Below, in pieces: positions 38,771 through 52,769 of a stretch of DNA of 64,000 nt (positions within the stretch are counted from its first letter, which is position 1; each line of letters opens with the position of its first letter). The stretch covers positions 34,185 to 98,184 of the forward strand of contig NZ_QFFM01000014.1 in the NCBI RefSeq assembly GCF_003129905.1, read 5' to 3'. The stretch is from Bifidobacterium callitrichidarum (GTDB taxonomy: Bacteria > Actinomycetota > Actinomycetes > Actinomycetales > Bifidobacteriaceae). The notes beneath the pieces were generated by a model. That model made no database searches, was not told where the DNA came from, and worked only from the letters and a program-made list of their open reading frames with translations. The position numbers and the translations under genes were made by a program.

Positions 38771-39340
38771 TCAGATGTGACCGATGACCTTGGCGGGATT
38801 GCCGGCGACGATGGCCCCGGCCGGCACGTCATGGGTCACGACTGCGCCGGCGCCCACGATGGCGCCGTCGCCGATGGTCACGTTCTGCAATACGATGGCA
38901 CCCGCGCCGATCCACGCATGTTTGCCGATGGTGATGGGAAGACTTGTGGTGGTGGCGCGGTCCATCGGGTTCTTGCTGTGGTTGATGGTGATGAGCTGCA
39001 CATTCGGGCCGATGAACGTGCCGTCTCCGATGGTGATGCCGCCACGGTCCATCAGTGTGCAGCCCCAGTTGATGAACACGCCCCGGCCGATTTCGATATT
39101 ATGGCCGAAATCCGTGTAGAACGGCGGGTTGAAGCGGAAGGATGGGTCGACCGGATGCCCGACGATCCGTTCGAATAGGGTGTGCGCCTCGCGCGGCTCG
39201 TGATAGCCGGTGTTGAGCTCGGCGCAGAGCCGCTTGGCCTCGCTGATAATGGTCGCGATGGCGCAATATCCGGGGTCGCGCGGATTGACTGGTTCGCCGG
39301 AGCGGTCCCGTTCGAGGATGTCGGCTGCTGTGGTTGTCAT
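38771..39340 (-). CDS. Maltose/galactoside O-acetyltransferase-like enzyme, copy 3
   Basis: A 189-residue hexapeptide acetyltransferase. After a helical cap it has [54 protein letters not shown], with the catalytic His in TINHSK, and it ends [24 protein letters not shown]. It is shorter than copies 1 and 2 at the N-terminus and closer to the NodL/WecB branch. AAGGAGCC precedes the ATG. The cupin gene converges with it. Confidence 0.86.
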   Translation of the reverse strand: MTTTAADILERDRSGEPVNPRDPGYCAIATIISEAKRLCAELNTGYHEPREAHTLFERIVGHPVDPSFRFNPPFYTDFGHNIEIGRGVFINWGCTLMDRGGITIGDGTFIGPNVQLITINHSKNPMDRATTTSLPITIGKHAWIGAGAIVLQNVTIGDGAIVGAGAVVTHDVPAGAIVAGNPAKVIGHI

Positions 39341-39456
39341 GATGGCTCCTTGATTGAATCTGCCATCATTGAACCGCGCTTGGTGGGTACCGTCTAATAC
39401 CTATGGTTTATGCACCTGTATGCTGTCGGGGCATGATGCGGTTCCGTTGGTTTTGA

Positions 39457-39676
39457 CTCTGTTAAACCAAGATTGACGTGAATTCCATTGGACTACCCCC
39501 TCAGTCGGCTTCACCGCCAGCTCGTCCCGCAATTAGGGACGAACTTCGTTCGCGTGTTACTGGCTCGACTTTCGTCTCGCACATTGCCTGCAAACAGCTT
39601 TGCTGTTTGCTTTGCGGCAATGTCCTGACAAGGGGGAGCCAAAAATAAGAGGTATATCAATCCTGGTTTAACAGAG
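39457..39676. mobile_element. MITE-like element, 220 bp
   Basis: The terminal inverted repeats are CTCTGTTAAACCAAGATT (39457-39474) and its near-perfect complement at 39659-39676, with one mismatch in 18. The interior has no coding capacity. It contains palindromes such as GTCCC/GGGAC and AAACAGC/GCTGTTT. A related but shorter element is at 53415-53528, with a similar end sequence CTCTGTTGGACCAAGAT. Confidence 0.65.
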
Positions 39677-39689
39677 CCTTATTTTTTGC

Positions 39690-39745
39690 CGCTCTCCCTC
39701 AGTCGGCCTATGGCTGGCAGCTCCCTCGCCAGAGGGAAGCTGGAG
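39690..39745. repeat. Dispersed palindromic repeat, further copy
   Basis: CTCCCTCAGTCGGC, then GGCTGGCAGCTCCCTC facing GAGGGAAGCTGGAG, makes a palindromic unit of the same family as at 319, 53450 and 54317. No gene is encoded. Confidence 0.55.
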
Positions 39746-39751
39746 AAACGA

Positions 39752-40615
39752 TTACATCGTCTGCAGGAACCTGGCGAATGCGGCCGCGGCCGGGGAGGCC
39801 GTGCCCTGCTTTTTCCATGCGAGCACCGAGCTGCTTTCCAACGATGGCGCAAGACGAACCCCGCGCACGCCCGGATAGGTGGTGCCGTGGTCGAGGCACA
39901 GGTACAGTCCGAGGCCGCTCGCGGCCATCACCGCGCCGTTCGCGGGCAGGTTGCAGGTGCCGGCGATGTTGAGATGCGGGGCGTAGGGGCCGAACCAGTT
40001 CAACACCACGCGGCGCACCGGCTCGCGCGAGGGCAGGAGCAGCGACTCGTTGGCCAGATTGGCGGGGGAAAGGGAGTCATGGGTTTGCAATGGGTGGCCG
40101 TCCGGTATCATCGCGCACCAGTGTTCGGTGATGTTGGTGCGCAGGAATTCGTATCGGCTGGTGTCCACCGGGTCGGCGAGCAGACCGAAGTCCATCAGTC
40201 CCTGTTCGAGCTGATCCTGGATTACATCCGCGGTGGTGCTGATCACGTTGAATCGTACGCCGGGATGCAGGGCGCGGAATGCGGCCATACGGTCGGCGAG
40301 GAACGTCATGGCGCGTACCTCGCCGCAACCGGCCGTGATGTCGCCGCCCAATTCGTAGCCGGATTGCTTGAGCTCGTATTCCGCCTTGTCCGTAAGGGAG
40401 ACGATGGTCTGCGCGCGATCGCGCAGCAGACGGCCGGCCTCGGTCAGCGTGATGGTGTGGCTGCCGCGCTCGAACAGCGTGACGCCCAGTTCCTCCTCCA
40501 GCTGCTTCAACTGGCGGGACAGCGTAGGCTGGGATATGCGCAACAGTTGCGCAGCCCACGTGATGTTGCCCTCTTCGGCCACTGCCAGAAAATACCTGAG
40601 CACGCGCAATTCCAT
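39752..40615 (-). CDS. LysR-family transcriptional regulator
   Basis: A 287-residue full-length LysR protein. The N-terminal HTH reads LRYFLAVAEEGNITWAAQLLRISQPTLSRQL, the linker helix follows, and the effector domain occupies residues 90-287. The ATG at 40615 fits the family start. Its neighbours are a TetR gene (same strand, upstream) and a repeat-rich gap, so its target is not evident from context. Confidence 0.88.
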   Translation of the reverse strand: MELRVLRYFLAVAEEGNITWAAQLLRISQPTLSRQLKQLEEELGVTLFERGSHTITLTEAGRLLRDRAQTIVSLTDKAEYELKQSGYELGGDITAGCGEVRAMTFLADRMAAFRALHPGVRFNVISTTADVIQDQLEQGLMDFGLLADPVDTSRYEFLRTNITEHWCAMIPDGHPLQTHDSLSPANLANESLLLPSREPVRRVVLNWFGPYAPHLNIAGTCNLPANGAVMAASGLGLYLCLDHGTTYPGVRGVRLAPSLESSSVLAWKKQGTASPAAAAFARFLQTM

Positions 40616-40739
40616 GATGATTCGTTCCCGTTTGCAGTTGATGTGATGCCCCCATTGTAGATGGGAGGGGTTGCTGTGGACGGTAACTGTACGCTTGAAC
40701 GGTGGGCACACGCGGGTCAGGTGCTTACGGTTTCTCTGG

Positions 40740-41360
40740 CTAATCAGGCAGTGTCTGCGCGGATGCGCCGTCTTCGCTCTTCAGTGAATTGATGAGCTGG
40801 GCGATGATGGTCGGCAGGATTGACCGGCTTAGCCATTCGATGTTCTCCGGGGTGAACACCTCCGGTGCCTTGGCCAGGATGCCAAGCATGCCGCTGGAAG
40901 CGAATTCCAGCAGGATGCGCTGGCCCGGATTGAGTTCGGCTGGATTGCGCCCGAGCGTCGAAAGCCAGATTTCAATGACATGGGTTTTGAGCTGATCGGC
41001 CAACCCTGTGGAGCCGTGTGGGCCGGCGATGAGGGACAAGCGGCGAATGCTGGCAATGCGTTGCGGCGTGGTGATGCTGGCGATGGCGTAATCGCGCAGC
41101 GCTTCGATGCCTTCGTCCTGCCTGATGATATGTGCAATGAACGCGGTGATGTCCGGGTCGTCGTAAATCGAGGCGATCGCATCGTCCGCCAGCTCCGGGA
41201 TATTGCCGTAATGGTAGTAGAACGCGCTACGGTTCAAGCCACTCGCGCGCGTGATGTCGCTGATGGTGATCTGCGCATACGGCTTCTGTTCCAGCAGCGC
41301 CCAAAAGGCGTCCTGCATCTTCTCCGGAGCGCTTTGCTCGCCTGTCTTCGGTCGTGCCAT
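40740..41360 (-). CDS. TetR-family regulator
   Basis: A 206-residue repressor. The HTH is QITISDITRASGLNRSAFYYHYGNIPEL, typical of TetR; the C-terminal ligand domain is helical. The start MARPKTGEQ at 41360 is taken (an upstream ATG at 41381 is less likely). It is divergent from the ABC ATPase gene at 41544 with a 183-bp gap, so it most likely controls the ABC efflux pair. Confidence 0.87.
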   Translation of the reverse strand: MARPKTGEQSAPEKMQDAFWALLEQKPYAQITISDITRASGLNRSAFYYHYGNIPELADDAIASIYDDPDITAFIAHIIRQDEGIEALRDYAIASITTPQRIASIRRLSLIAGPHGSTGLADQLKTHVIEIWLSTLGRNPAELNPGQRILLEFASSGMLGILAKAPEVFTPENIEWLSRSILPTIIAQLINSLKSEDGASAQTLPD

Positions 41361-41543
41361 GCGTGTCTTCCCTGTCTTCAATCAATAACTCAACATCGTA
41401 TCGTGTTTTCCGCATGATACCGCGGTTTCGGGGTTAAAACCCAGCACAATGCTGAATTACGTGGATTTTATTACCCAACAGAGTGATGTATTTCTTGAGT
41501 CGCGATATAACGACGACAATCGCAAGAGAGGACTTGAACTACC

Positions 41544-42245
41544 ATGGCTTTCCTGGAATTCCACGACGTGGTGCGCCAATACGGCAGCGGCGAATCCGCG
41601 GTGCTGGCGCTCGACCATGCCAGCTTCGACATCGAACAGGGCGAGCTCGCCGTGATCCTCGGCGCATCCGGCGCCGGCAAATCCACCACGCTCAACATCC
41701 TCGGCGGCATGGACCGCGCCACCTCCGGTTCCGTGGTCATCGACGGCAAGGACATCACCAAGGCCAGCGAGGCGCAGCTCACCGACTACCGCCGCTTCGA
41801 CGTGGGCTTCGTCTTCCAGTTCTACAACCTCGTGCCTAACCTCACCGCACTCGAAAACGTGGAACTCGCCTCGCAGATCTGCCCGAACGCATTGGATGCC
41901 CGCGATACGCTCGACAAAGTCGGGCTCGGGAATCGCCTCGCCAACTTCCCGGCACAGTTGTCCGGCGGAGAACAGCAGCGCGTCTCCATCGCCCGCGCGC
42001 TCGCCAAGAACCCGAAGCTCCTGCTGTGCGACGAGCCGACCGGAGCGCTCGACTACAACACCGGCAAGGAGGTGCTCCAGCTCCTGCAAGACTCCTGCCG
42101 GCAGCATGGCATCACCGTGGCTTTGGTGACCCACAACTCGGCCCTCGCCCCGATGGGCGACCGCCTGATCCGCTTCCGCTCCGGCAAGGTCACCGAAATC
42201 ACCCGTAACCCGAACCCCACGCCCATCGCGGACATCGAATGGTAG
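41544..42245 (+). CDS. ABC transporter ATP-binding protein (MacB/LolD type)
   Basis: A 233-residue ATPase. Walker A is [10 protein letters not shown], the signature LSGGEQQR, and Walker [14 protein letters not shown], with a closing His switch VTHNSALA. The [20 protein letters not shown] segment is typical of the MacB-type group. It starts 19 bp upstream of the large FtsX-like permease, and the two form one exporter. A divergent TetR gene probably represses them. Confidence 0.9.
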   Translation: MAFLEFHDVVRQYGSGESAVLALDHASFDIEQGELAVILGASGAGKSTTLNILGGMDRATSGSVVIDGKDITKASEAQLTDYRRFDVGFVFQFYNLVPNLTALENVELASQICPNALDARDTLDKVGLGNRLANFPAQLSGGEQQRVSIARALAKNPKLLLCDEPTGALDYNTGKEVLQLLQDSCRQHGITVALVTHNSALAPMGDRLIRFRSGKVTEITRNPNPTPIADIEW

Positions 42246-42264
42246 GGGAGCGGCAGGAACAATC

Positions 42265-44997
42265 ATGAAGAAAACGGCACTCTGGAAAGACTCCTGGCGT
42301 GCGATTGCCGGCAACGGCAAGCGTTTCGCAGCCATGCTCGTCATCGTGGCGGTCGGCGTGATGATGCTCGGCGGCCTCAACACCATAGCCAAGGACATTC
42401 GCGCCGGCTTGGACGAGTTCTTCGACTCGACCTCCATGCACGACATCACCATCATCTCCACCCTCGGTCTCGACGATGACGACATCGCCGCACTCGGCGC
42501 AGTCGATGGCGTCGACAAGGTCGCCGGCGAGCATACGGCCAACGTGACCACCACGGTCGACGGCAGACAGGCCTCCGCCACCGTCACCACCCTGAACAAT
42601 CAGGGTATCGAGCAACCGTATCTCGAGGACGGTCGCCTGCCCCAATCCGCCCACGAAATCGCCGTGACGCGGCAGTACCTGGACAACAGTGGCAAATCGC
42701 TGGGCGATACGCTGACATTCGCGCCGGATGATTCACTTGCGTCCGCGGCCTCGACCGTGTCCGCAACTTTGGCATCCGGCGGATCGGGCGGTGCTGATGA
42801 CTCGTCCGACTCCTCGACTGACGCTACCGGTACGTTCGCGGACGGCAAGTACGCCATCGTCGGCATTGTCATCGATCCGAACGACATCGTGAACCCATCC
42901 GGTCCGTTGGCCTTGGTTTCCGGCGCGAAGACCGTCTACCCGATGTTCGTGTCTGATGATGCGCTGGCCGATGCCGACTCGCCGTACACGTCCGCCGTCA
43001 TCACCATGGCCGGCGCGAAGGCGATGAACACGTACGACGACGACTATCTCGACACGGTCGCTCGGGTCACCGGCAACATCGAAGCCATCCAGGCGACCCG
43101 CGAACAGGCCCGAACCGACACCGTGCATCAGGCGGCGCTGGACAAGGCCATGGAACAAGTCGAAGCGCAAAAGACCAAAATCGCGGTCTTGCCGGACGGC
43201 CTGCCCGCCAAGACCACCGCCGAACAGCAGGTCGCCGCCGCGGAAGCCAAGATCAAGAGCGCGGTGGACGCCATGCCCAAGGCCAAGTGGATCATCCGCG
43301 ACCGCAGCGCCGTGACCAGTTACGAGGATGTCAAAACCCAGACCGAAATGATCGCTCGCCTGGGCACGATGTTCCCGGTGCTGTTCCTGGTGATCGCGCT
43401 GCTGGTAAGCCTGACCGCCATTACGCGCATGGTGGAGGAGGACCGCGGACTCATCGGCACCTACAAGGCGCTCGGCTACACGCGCCACGAAATCATGCTC
43501 AAATATCTGGTGTATTCGGGTGCGGCCTGCCTGTTTGGCGGATTGCTTGGTGATGTGCTGGGGCTGATCGGGTTGCCGTTCATGTTCACGCGCAAAATCA
43601 TCTCCGATATATACGTGCTCCCGAGCTATCCGCTGTTGGTTGATTGGCGGCTCGCGCTCGGCGGCGTACTGCTGTTCGTGGTCATCATCACCGGTGCCGC
43701 CATGATCGCCTGCGCAGGTTCGCTGCGATTGGAGCCGGCCGAATTGATGCGTCCCAAGGCGCCGAAGGCCGGCAAGACCATCGTCCTGCAGCGCATCGGA
43801 TTCGTCTGGAACCACCTGAGCTTCCTCGGCAAAGTGACCGCGCGCAACCTGTTTCGCTACAAGTCCCGTGCACTCATGGTCATCATCGGCGTACTCGGCT
43901 GCACGGCCCTGATGACCGCCGGATTCGGCATGGGCAGCTCCGCGCTGACCCTCATGCCCCGCCAGCATAGCGAGATCGCCCCCTATGACGTGATGGCCGT
44001 GACCTCCGCCGCCAACCACGACAAGGCGCAGTCGTCCCTGGATGACGATGCCGACGTGGAATCCACGCTGCCGTTGCAGCTTGGCAGCGTCACTCTTGCG
44101 CCCGCAGACGGCGATGGCGATGATAATGCCGCCGGTTCGGCGGACGATGCGAAACTCACCGCGCAGCTCATGGTCGTCCCCGACGGCGAGTCGATGGATG
44201 GCTACATCAACCTGCAAACCCCGGACGGGACACCGATCGAACTTGATGATGCGGGCGGCGGGGACGGTGGCGTCATCGTAACTGCCAACGCCGCACGCAA
44301 GCTCGCGCTCGCCTCCGGCTCCACCGTGAACCTCACCGATGCGATGGCCAATACCGCGGATATCACCGTCCGCGAAGTCGCCCAGTACTACACCGGCAAC
44401 CTCGCGGTCATGACGCAATCGGCTTACGAAAGAACGTTCGATGCCAAGTTCGCGCCGAACGCCGCCCTCATCAACGTGAAGGGCGGCGCGGACGCCCAGA
44501 TCGCCTTCGCGGACGGCCTCGCCGGACAGAGCGAATACCTCTCGGTGACGAGCTCGGCCAAGCAGGAGCGCGACTTCTCCAAGAGCTTCCTCATGTTCTT
44601 CGTGATGGTCGGCTTCATCGTGGTCATGGCCGCGATCCTGGCCGTCGTGGTGCTCTACACGCTGGCCAGCACGAACATCTCCGAACGCGAACGCGAGCTG
44701 GCCACCATCAAGGTGCTCGGTTTCCGCAGACGCGAGGTGCACGGCTACGTCAACAAGGAGATGCTGCTGCTGAGCGCGTTCGGCATCGTCGTCGGCATGC
44801 CGTGCGGCCGTGCGCTGCTGGGCTTCCTGGTCGGCAAGCTGGATCTGCCCGGCATGAACATCGTGCCCAACGTGCTCTGGTTCTGCTACGTGGCCGCCGC
44901 CGCGCTGGCGTTCGTATTCACTCTTTTGGTGAGTCTGGCCACCAACCGGTCGCTCGACCGCATCGACATGGTCGGCGCCCTGAAGAGCCCGGAGTGA
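42265..44997 (+). CDS. FtsX-like ABC permease, large
   Basis: A 910-residue permease with two FtsX core domains. An N-terminal span is followed by an extracytoplasmic region of 340 residues, then three membrane spans around LFLVIALLVSLTAITRMVEEDRGLIGTYKALGYTRHEIMLKY. A second extracytoplasmic domain follows, then three more spans with AIL AVVVLYTLASTNISERERELATIKVLGFRRREV. It partners the ATPase upstream. Such pumps export peptides or lipoproteins, or resist antimicrobial compounds. Confidence 0.88.
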   Translation: MKKTALWKDSWRAIAGNGKRFAAMLVIVAVGVMMLGGLNTIAKDIRAGLDEFFDSTSMHDITIISTLGLDDDDIAALGAVDGVDKVAGEHTANVTTTVDGRQASATVTTLNNQGIEQPYLEDGRLPQSAHEIAVTRQYLDNSGKSLGDTLTFAPDDSLASAASTVSATLASGGSGGADDSSDSSTDATGTFADGKYAIVGIVIDPNDIVNPSGPLALVSGAKTVYPMFVSDDALADADSPYTSAVITMAGAKAMNTYDDDYLDTVARVTGNIEAIQATREQARTDTVHQAALDKAMEQVEAQKTKIAVLPDGLPAKTTAEQQVAAAEAKIKSAVDAMPKAKWIIRDRSAVTSYEDVKTQTEMIARLGTMFPVLFLVIALLVSLTAITRMVEEDRGLIGTYKALGYTRHEIMLKYLVYSGAACLFGGLLGDVLGLIGLPFMFTRKIISDIYVLPSYPLLVDWRLALGGVLLFVVIITGAAMIACAGSLRLEPAELMRPKAPKAGKTIVLQRIGFVWNHLSFLGKVTARNLFRYKSRALMVIIGVLGCTALMTAGFGMGSSALTLMPRQHSEIAPYDVMAVTSAANHDKAQSSLDDDADVESTLPLQLGSVTLAPADGDGDDNAAGSADDAKLTAQLMVVPDGESMDGYINLQTPDGTPIELDDAGGGDGGVIVTANAARKLALASGSTVNLTDAMANTADITVREVAQYYTGNLAVMTQSAYERTFDAKFAPNAALINVKGGADAQIAFADGLAGQSEYLSVTSSAKQERDFSKSFLMFFVMVGFIVVMAAILAVVVLYTLASTNISERERELATIKVLGFRRREVHGYVNKEMLLLSAFGIVVGMPCGRALLGFLVGKLDLPGMNIVPNVLWFCYVAAAALAFVFTLLVSLATNRSLDRIDMVGALKSPE

Positions 44998-45129
44998 CGG
45001 TGTCCTTCGCGGCTGGGCGGCATGGCATACCACACCGTGCCGCCTCGCTGTATACCCATTGTGGCATAATTGCCAAGGCAATTTTTGGGCATTGCCCCAG
45101 TGAGTCGAATTTGAAAATAGGTGAATAAC

Positions 45130-45693
45130 GTGGCACAGACTACCAACGACATCAAGAACGGTTCCGTCCTGAACCTGGACGGCCAGCTGTGGACCGTCAT
45201 GAAGTTCCAGCACGTCAAGCCGGGCAAGGGCCCCGCCTTCGTGCGCACCACCATCAAGAACGTGCTCTCCGGCAAGATCGTCGACAAGACCTTCAACGCG
45301 GGCATGAAGATGGAATTCGAGACCGTGGACAACCGCACCCTCCAGTACTCCTACGAGGACGGCGACAACTTCGTGTTCATGGACATGACCACCTACGACC
45401 AGATTATGGTCCCGAAGTCCCTCGTGGGCGACAAGGCCAAGTTCCTGCTCGAGGGCACCGACTGCCTCGTCTCCTTCCACGACGGCACCCCGCTGAACGT
45501 GGACCTGCCGGGCTCCGTGGTCCTGACCATCACCCACACCGAGCCGGGCCTGCAGGGCAACCGCTCCAACGCCGGCACCAAGCCGGCCACCGTGGAGACC
45601 GGCGCCGAAATCCAGGTGCCGCTGTTCATCAACGAGGGCGACCGCGTCAAGATCAACACCGAGGACGGCTCCTACACCGGCCGCGAGAACTGA
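45130..45693 (+). CDS. efp: Translation elongation factor P
   Basis: A 187-residue three-domain factor that helps ribosomes past proline stretches. The tip loop of domain I is [13 protein letters not shown] with the conserved lysine, and the C-terminus contains [25 protein letters not shown]. The start is GTG at 45130 (AQTTNDIK follows); a GTG nine bases upstream is also in frame. Codons are strongly biased, in line with high expression. It is followed by nusB and the carbamoyl-phosphate genes. Confidence 0.95.
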   Translation: MAQTTNDIKNGSVLNLDGQLWTVMKFQHVKPGKGPAFVRTTIKNVLSGKIVDKTFNAGMKMEFETVDNRTLQYSYEDGDNFVFMDMTTYDQIMVPKSLVGDKAKFLLEGTDCLVSFHDGTPLNVDLPGSVVLTITHTEPGLQGNRSNAGTKPATVETGAEIQVPLFINEGDRVKINTEDGSYTGREN

Positions 45694-45748
45694 TTCTCCG
45701 CGTCTTACGCATCTTCGAAAACACCGGTAACACTGGAGGACTAGCAGC

Positions 45749-46285
45749 ATGGCACGTTCCACCGCGCGCAAGAGGGCATTGAATACCCTGTATGAGGCCG
45801 ACGAAAAAAGCCAGGACATCCTCTCCCTGCTGGATGAGCGCATTGCCCATCCCGGTGCCCAGACCCCGCTTCCCGACTACGCCATCGAGATCGTCAGGGG
45901 AGTGGCGGAGCACCGTCGTCTGATCGACAACACCCTGGACGAGCACTCCACGGGCTGGAAGGTCCGCCGCATGGGCGTGGTCGATCGCAACATCCTGCGT
46001 ATCGCAGCCTGGGAGATCCTGTTCAACAGCGAGGTGCCGGACAAGGTCGCCATCGACGAGGCCCTGGCCTTGGCCAAGACCCTGTGCGACGACGATTCGC
46101 CCGCGTTCATCCACGGCCTGCTGTCCGCGGTGTGCGCAGGCAAGGATTCCGTCCAGACCGGCGAGAACGCCGGGGACGATGCCGATGCTTCCGATTCCGC
46201 CGATGATTCCGTCGGCGAGGCCACGGAAGCCGCGCAGTCCGACGCCGCCGAACCGTCCGCTGACGATCAGCCGACGGTCGCCTAG
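45749..46285 (+). CDS. nusB: Transcription antitermination factor NusB
   Basis: A 178-residue protein. The NusB fold fills the first 135 residues (ARKRALNTLYEADEKSQD, WKVRRMGVVDRNILRIAAWEILF and VAIDEALALAKTLCDDDSPAFIHGLL). It binds rRNA boxA with S10. The last 40 residues form an acidic, Ala/Asp-rich tail not present in short homologues. The SD GGAGG precedes the ATG. A good terminator follows the gene. Confidence 0.93.
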   Translation: MARSTARKRALNTLYEADEKSQDILSLLDERIAHPGAQTPLPDYAIEIVRGVAEHRRLIDNTLDEHSTGWKVRRMGVVDRNILRIAAWEILFNSEVPDKVAIDEALALAKTLCDDDSPAFIHGLLSAVCAGKDSVQTGENAGDDADASDSADDSVGEATEAAQSDAAEPSADDQPTVA

Positions 46286-46299
46286 TGTTTTCCTTTTCA

Positions 46300-46325
46300 A
46301 GCCTCCCCCTACGGGAGGCTTTTTT
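46300..46325 (+). terminator. Intrinsic terminator after nusB
   Basis: AGCCTCCC and GGGAGGCT form an 8-bp stem with a five-base loop, followed by TTTTT. It separates nusB from the carAB transcript. Confidence 0.9.
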
Positions 46326-46492
46326 ATGAGCGGACACACCCGTTCCCATACCTTTTCAAACTCTGTTCGACCGGCCCAACCGGCCGGAGGCCCCGCCAGC
46401 GGGCCTGAGAAAGGTTCGCACGCCGCGGCGTGTGAGTCTTCGCTGGCCGTTAACCTTGGTACGAATACCCGACGAAACACAAGGGGGTTTTG
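46326..46492 (+). promoter_or_regulatory. carA leader region
   Basis: The 167 bp before carA contain GC-rich hairpin sequences (CCGGCC/GGCCGG near 46372 and CACGCC/GGCGTG near 46420). A frame also stays open from ATG 46326 and stops on TGA overlapping the carA start. It should contain the carAB promoter and possibly pyrimidine or arginine control. I recognise no standard PyrR site. Confidence 0.4.
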
Positions 46493-47743
46493 GTGAGCCA
46501 GAACGAGTCCGGAACCATCGCAATTCCGACGTATGACCAGGACGATGCAGTCCTCGTTTTGGAAGACGGACAGGTATATGTGGGGGAGCCGTACGGCGCT
46601 CTCGGCGAGACGACCGGTGAGATCGTCTTCGCCACCGGCATGACCGGATACCAGGAAACGCTCACCGATCCCAGCTACGACCGTCAGATCGTGGTGCAGA
46701 CCTTCCCGCACATCGGCGATACCGGCGTCAACAGTGAGGATCCCGAGTCCTCCCGCATCTGGGTGGCCGGTTACGTGGTGCGCGACCCCTCCCCGAACGT
46801 GAGCAACTGGCGTGCCGAAGGCAGCCTGGACGACGACCTCAAGAAGAACGGCATCGTCTCCCTGAGCCACATCGACACCCGCAAGTTGGTGCGCCACCTG
46901 CGCTCCGCGGGCGTGATGCGCGCCGGCATCTACTCCGGCAGCGCCCTGACCAACCCGGACACCGGCAAGCTGCGCGATGTCGAGGAGCTGCTCGCCGCCG
47001 TCAAGGCCACCCCCAAGATGCAGGGCCTGAGCCTGTACGACGAGGTCTCCACCAAGGAGATGTACACCATCGAGCCGTGCGGCGAGTACGAGGGCAAGGA
47101 GCCGCTGTACACCGTGGCCGCCGTGGACCTCGGCATCAAGGGCATGACCCCGCACCGCATGGCCGAGCGCGGCTGCCGCGTGCACGTGGTGCCCTCCACC
47201 ACCACCTTCGAGCAGATCGAGGCCCTGAACCCGGACGGCGTGTTCTTCTCCAACGGCCCGGGCGACCCGGAACAAGCCGGCCCGGAGATCGAGCTGCTGC
47301 GCCAGGTGCTGGACGCCGGCTACCCGTTCTTCGGCATCTGCTTCGGCAACCAGCTGCTGGGCCGCGCGCTCGGCTTCGGCACCTACAAGCTCAAGTTCGG
47401 CCACCGCGGCATCAACCAGCCGGTCAAGGACGTGACCACCGGCAAGGTCGAGGTCACCGCCCACAACCACGGCTTCGCGGTCGACGCGCCCATCGGCGAG
47501 ACCGTGGACGCCCCGTTCGAGGACGGCAAGTACGGCAAGGTGTTCGTCTCCCACATCGATCTGAACGACGACGTGGTCGAGGGTCTGCAGTGCGTGGACA
47601 TCCCCGCCTTCTCCGTGCAGTACCACCCGGAGGCCGCAGCCGGCCCGCACGATGCGGCCTACCTGTTCGACCGTTTCTGCGAACTCATGAAGAACAACCC
47701 GCGCGACGCTCGCGCCAACAGCAACATCAAGGAAGGTAAGTGA
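46493..47743 (+). CDS. carA: Carbamoyl-phosphate synthase small subunit
   Basis: A 416-residue glutaminase subunit that supplies ammonia to CarB. The N-terminal domain contains [26 protein letters not shown]. The class I amidotransferase domain has the nucleophile Cys283 in [11 protein letters not shown] and the catalytic His in [11 protein letters not shown]. The start is GTG 46493, behind AAGGGGG. carB starts two bases after its stop. The product feeds pyrimidine and arginine synthesis. Confidence 0.95.
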   Translation: MSQNESGTIAIPTYDQDDAVLVLEDGQVYVGEPYGALGETTGEIVFATGMTGYQETLTDPSYDRQIVVQTFPHIGDTGVNSEDPESSRIWVAGYVVRDPSPNVSNWRAEGSLDDDLKKNGIVSLSHIDTRKLVRHLRSAGVMRAGIYSGSALTNPDTGKLRDVEELLAAVKATPKMQGLSLYDEVSTKEMYTIEPCGEYEGKEPLYTVAAVDLGIKGMTPHRMAERGCRVHVVPSTTTFEQIEALNPDGVFFSNGPGDPEQAGPEIELLRQVLDAGYPFFGICFGNQLLGRALGFGTYKLKFGHRGINQPVKDVTTGKVEVTAHNHGFAVDAPIGETVDAPFEDGKYGKVFVSHIDLNDDVVEGLQCVDIPAFSVQYHPEAAAGPHDAAYLFDRFCELMKNNPRDARANSNIKEGK

Positions 47744-47744
47744 T

Positions 47745-51127
<3,383 letters not shown>

Positions 51128-51128
<1 letters not shown>

Positions 51129-52726
51129 TGGTAACCAGCGATGAGGAGTTGCAGGCACAGCGTTCCGATTTCGGTTTACGGTTGAGTAATTCAATGGCCA
51201 AATACGGGCCGTTGTGTGTGGGCATCGACCCGCACCGCAAACTCCTCACCGACTGGGGTTACAACGTCGACGCCGAAGGCGCCGAGCTGTTCTCCATGCG
51301 CATGCTTCAGGCCGCCAGCGGTTGCGCCGCGGCCGTGAAGTTCCAGACACCTATGTTCGAGCGCTACGGATCCAAGGGATTCGAGGCGCTCGAGCGCGTG
51401 CTCTACGCCGCACGCCAGATGGGCGTCATCACCATCGTGGACTGCCTGCACGGCGGTCTGCCCACCACCATCTCGGCCATCGCGGACGCCTACTTCAAGC
51501 CCGGCGCCCCCATGCTGGCCGACGCCATCACCCTGCTGCCGTACTACGGTGCCCGGTCCCTCAATGGACTGATCAACGAGGCGCTGGAGAACGGCCGCGG
51601 CGTGTTCATCGCCTCCCTGACCTCCAACCCGGAGGGCATGAGCCTGCAGACCTCCATCCGCCAGAGCGGCGACTACAAGGGCCGCACCGTGGCGTACGGC
51701 ATCGCCGCCACCGCGCAGAAGCACAACGTGGATATCGAAGGCATGGGTTCCGTGGGCCTGATCATCGGCGCCACCATCGGTCAGTGGATTCAGGATTCCG
51801 GCGTGAACCCGGCGAGCTTCACCGGCCCGATCCTCTCTCCCGGCTACGGCTGGCAGGGCGCCGAGGCCAAGGACCTGAAGACCGTGTTCAAGGGCACGCG
51901 CGGCAATGTGCTGGTGACCGTGTCCCGCTTCATCGCATCCCACGGTCCTTCCATCAGCGCGCTCAAGCAGGCCACCGAGTCCATCGCGCTCGACGTGCGT
52001 CAGGCGTTGTACGAGGCCATGAACGAAGGCGAGAACGAGGAAAAGGACGGAAAAGGCACCGTGAAGACGGCAGCAAACGAGACGACCGAAAAGACGACAG
52101 TGACCACCGATTCCGACGCGGCCGCCGCAACGACCGGGTCCGAGACCAAGCCGAAGGGACGTCTGGTGGTGCTCACTGGCCCGGCCGGCGTGGGCAAGGG
52201 CACCGTGGAGAACGCGATGCGCAAGAAGCATCCGAGCATCTGGATGTCCGTCTCCGCCACCACCCGCAAGCCCCGCCCCGGCGAGGTCAACGGCGTGAAC
52301 TACTGGTTCATGAGCGAGGACGAATTCGCTGCCAAGGAGAAGGCCGGCGAATTCCTGGAGACCGCGTTGGTGCATGGGCTCGCCCATTACGGCACGCCGC
52401 TCAAGCCGGTGCAGGAGCATCTGGCCGAGGGCGTCCCCACCGTGCTGGAGATCGACCTGCAGGGTGCGCGCCGCATCAAGGAGCGCGCGAAGGAACTCGG
52501 CGTGGATGTGGTGTATGTGTTCATCGCGCCGCCGAGCTTCGATGAGCTGGTTCGTCGTCTCAAGGGCCGTGGCACCGAATCCGAGGCCGAGGTGTCCAAG
52601 CGACTGGAGACCGCCAAGGTGGAACTCGCAGCCGAAGACGAATTCGATGTGACCATCGTCAACGACGATGTGAACCGCGCCGCGGACGAACTGTGGTCCG
52701 TCATCGCCAAGGAATACGGTCTGTGA
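51128..52726 (+). CDS. Fused orotidine-5'-phosphate decarboxylase and guanylate kinase
   Basis: One 532-residue frame has two enzymes. Residues about 1-300 are a type 2 PyrF (CVGIDPHRKLLTDWG, AAVKFQTPMFERYG, DCLHGGLPTT, ILSPGYGWQG). A charged Glu/Lys/Thr-rich linker of about 45 residues follows. Residues about 344-532 are guanylate kinase: P-loop LTGPAGVGKGT, SVSATTRKPRPGEVNG, and VLEIDLQGARRIK. It would make UMP from OMP and GDP from GMP. The ATG overlaps the carB stop. No frameshift or stop separates the parts. Confidence 0.92.
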
Positions 52727-52769
52727 CGTTGCAGGAAGCGACGTCCGACGACGTTCAGTGACGTTGTAT

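Larger units (their letters stand above)
39341..39751. other. 411-bp gap holding a MITE-like element and palindromes
   Basis: Besides upstream sequences of the acetyltransferase, the gap is filled by the inverted-repeat element at 39457-39676 and the palindromic repeat at 39690-39745. No gene is seen. Confidence 0.6.

Noticed and set aside
42733..45843. A 1036-codon open frame on the minus strand
   Set aside because: It is antisense to the ABC permease and efp. Its composition (long runs of Val, Gly, His) is that of a mirror frame of GC-rich coding DNA, with no protein motif.
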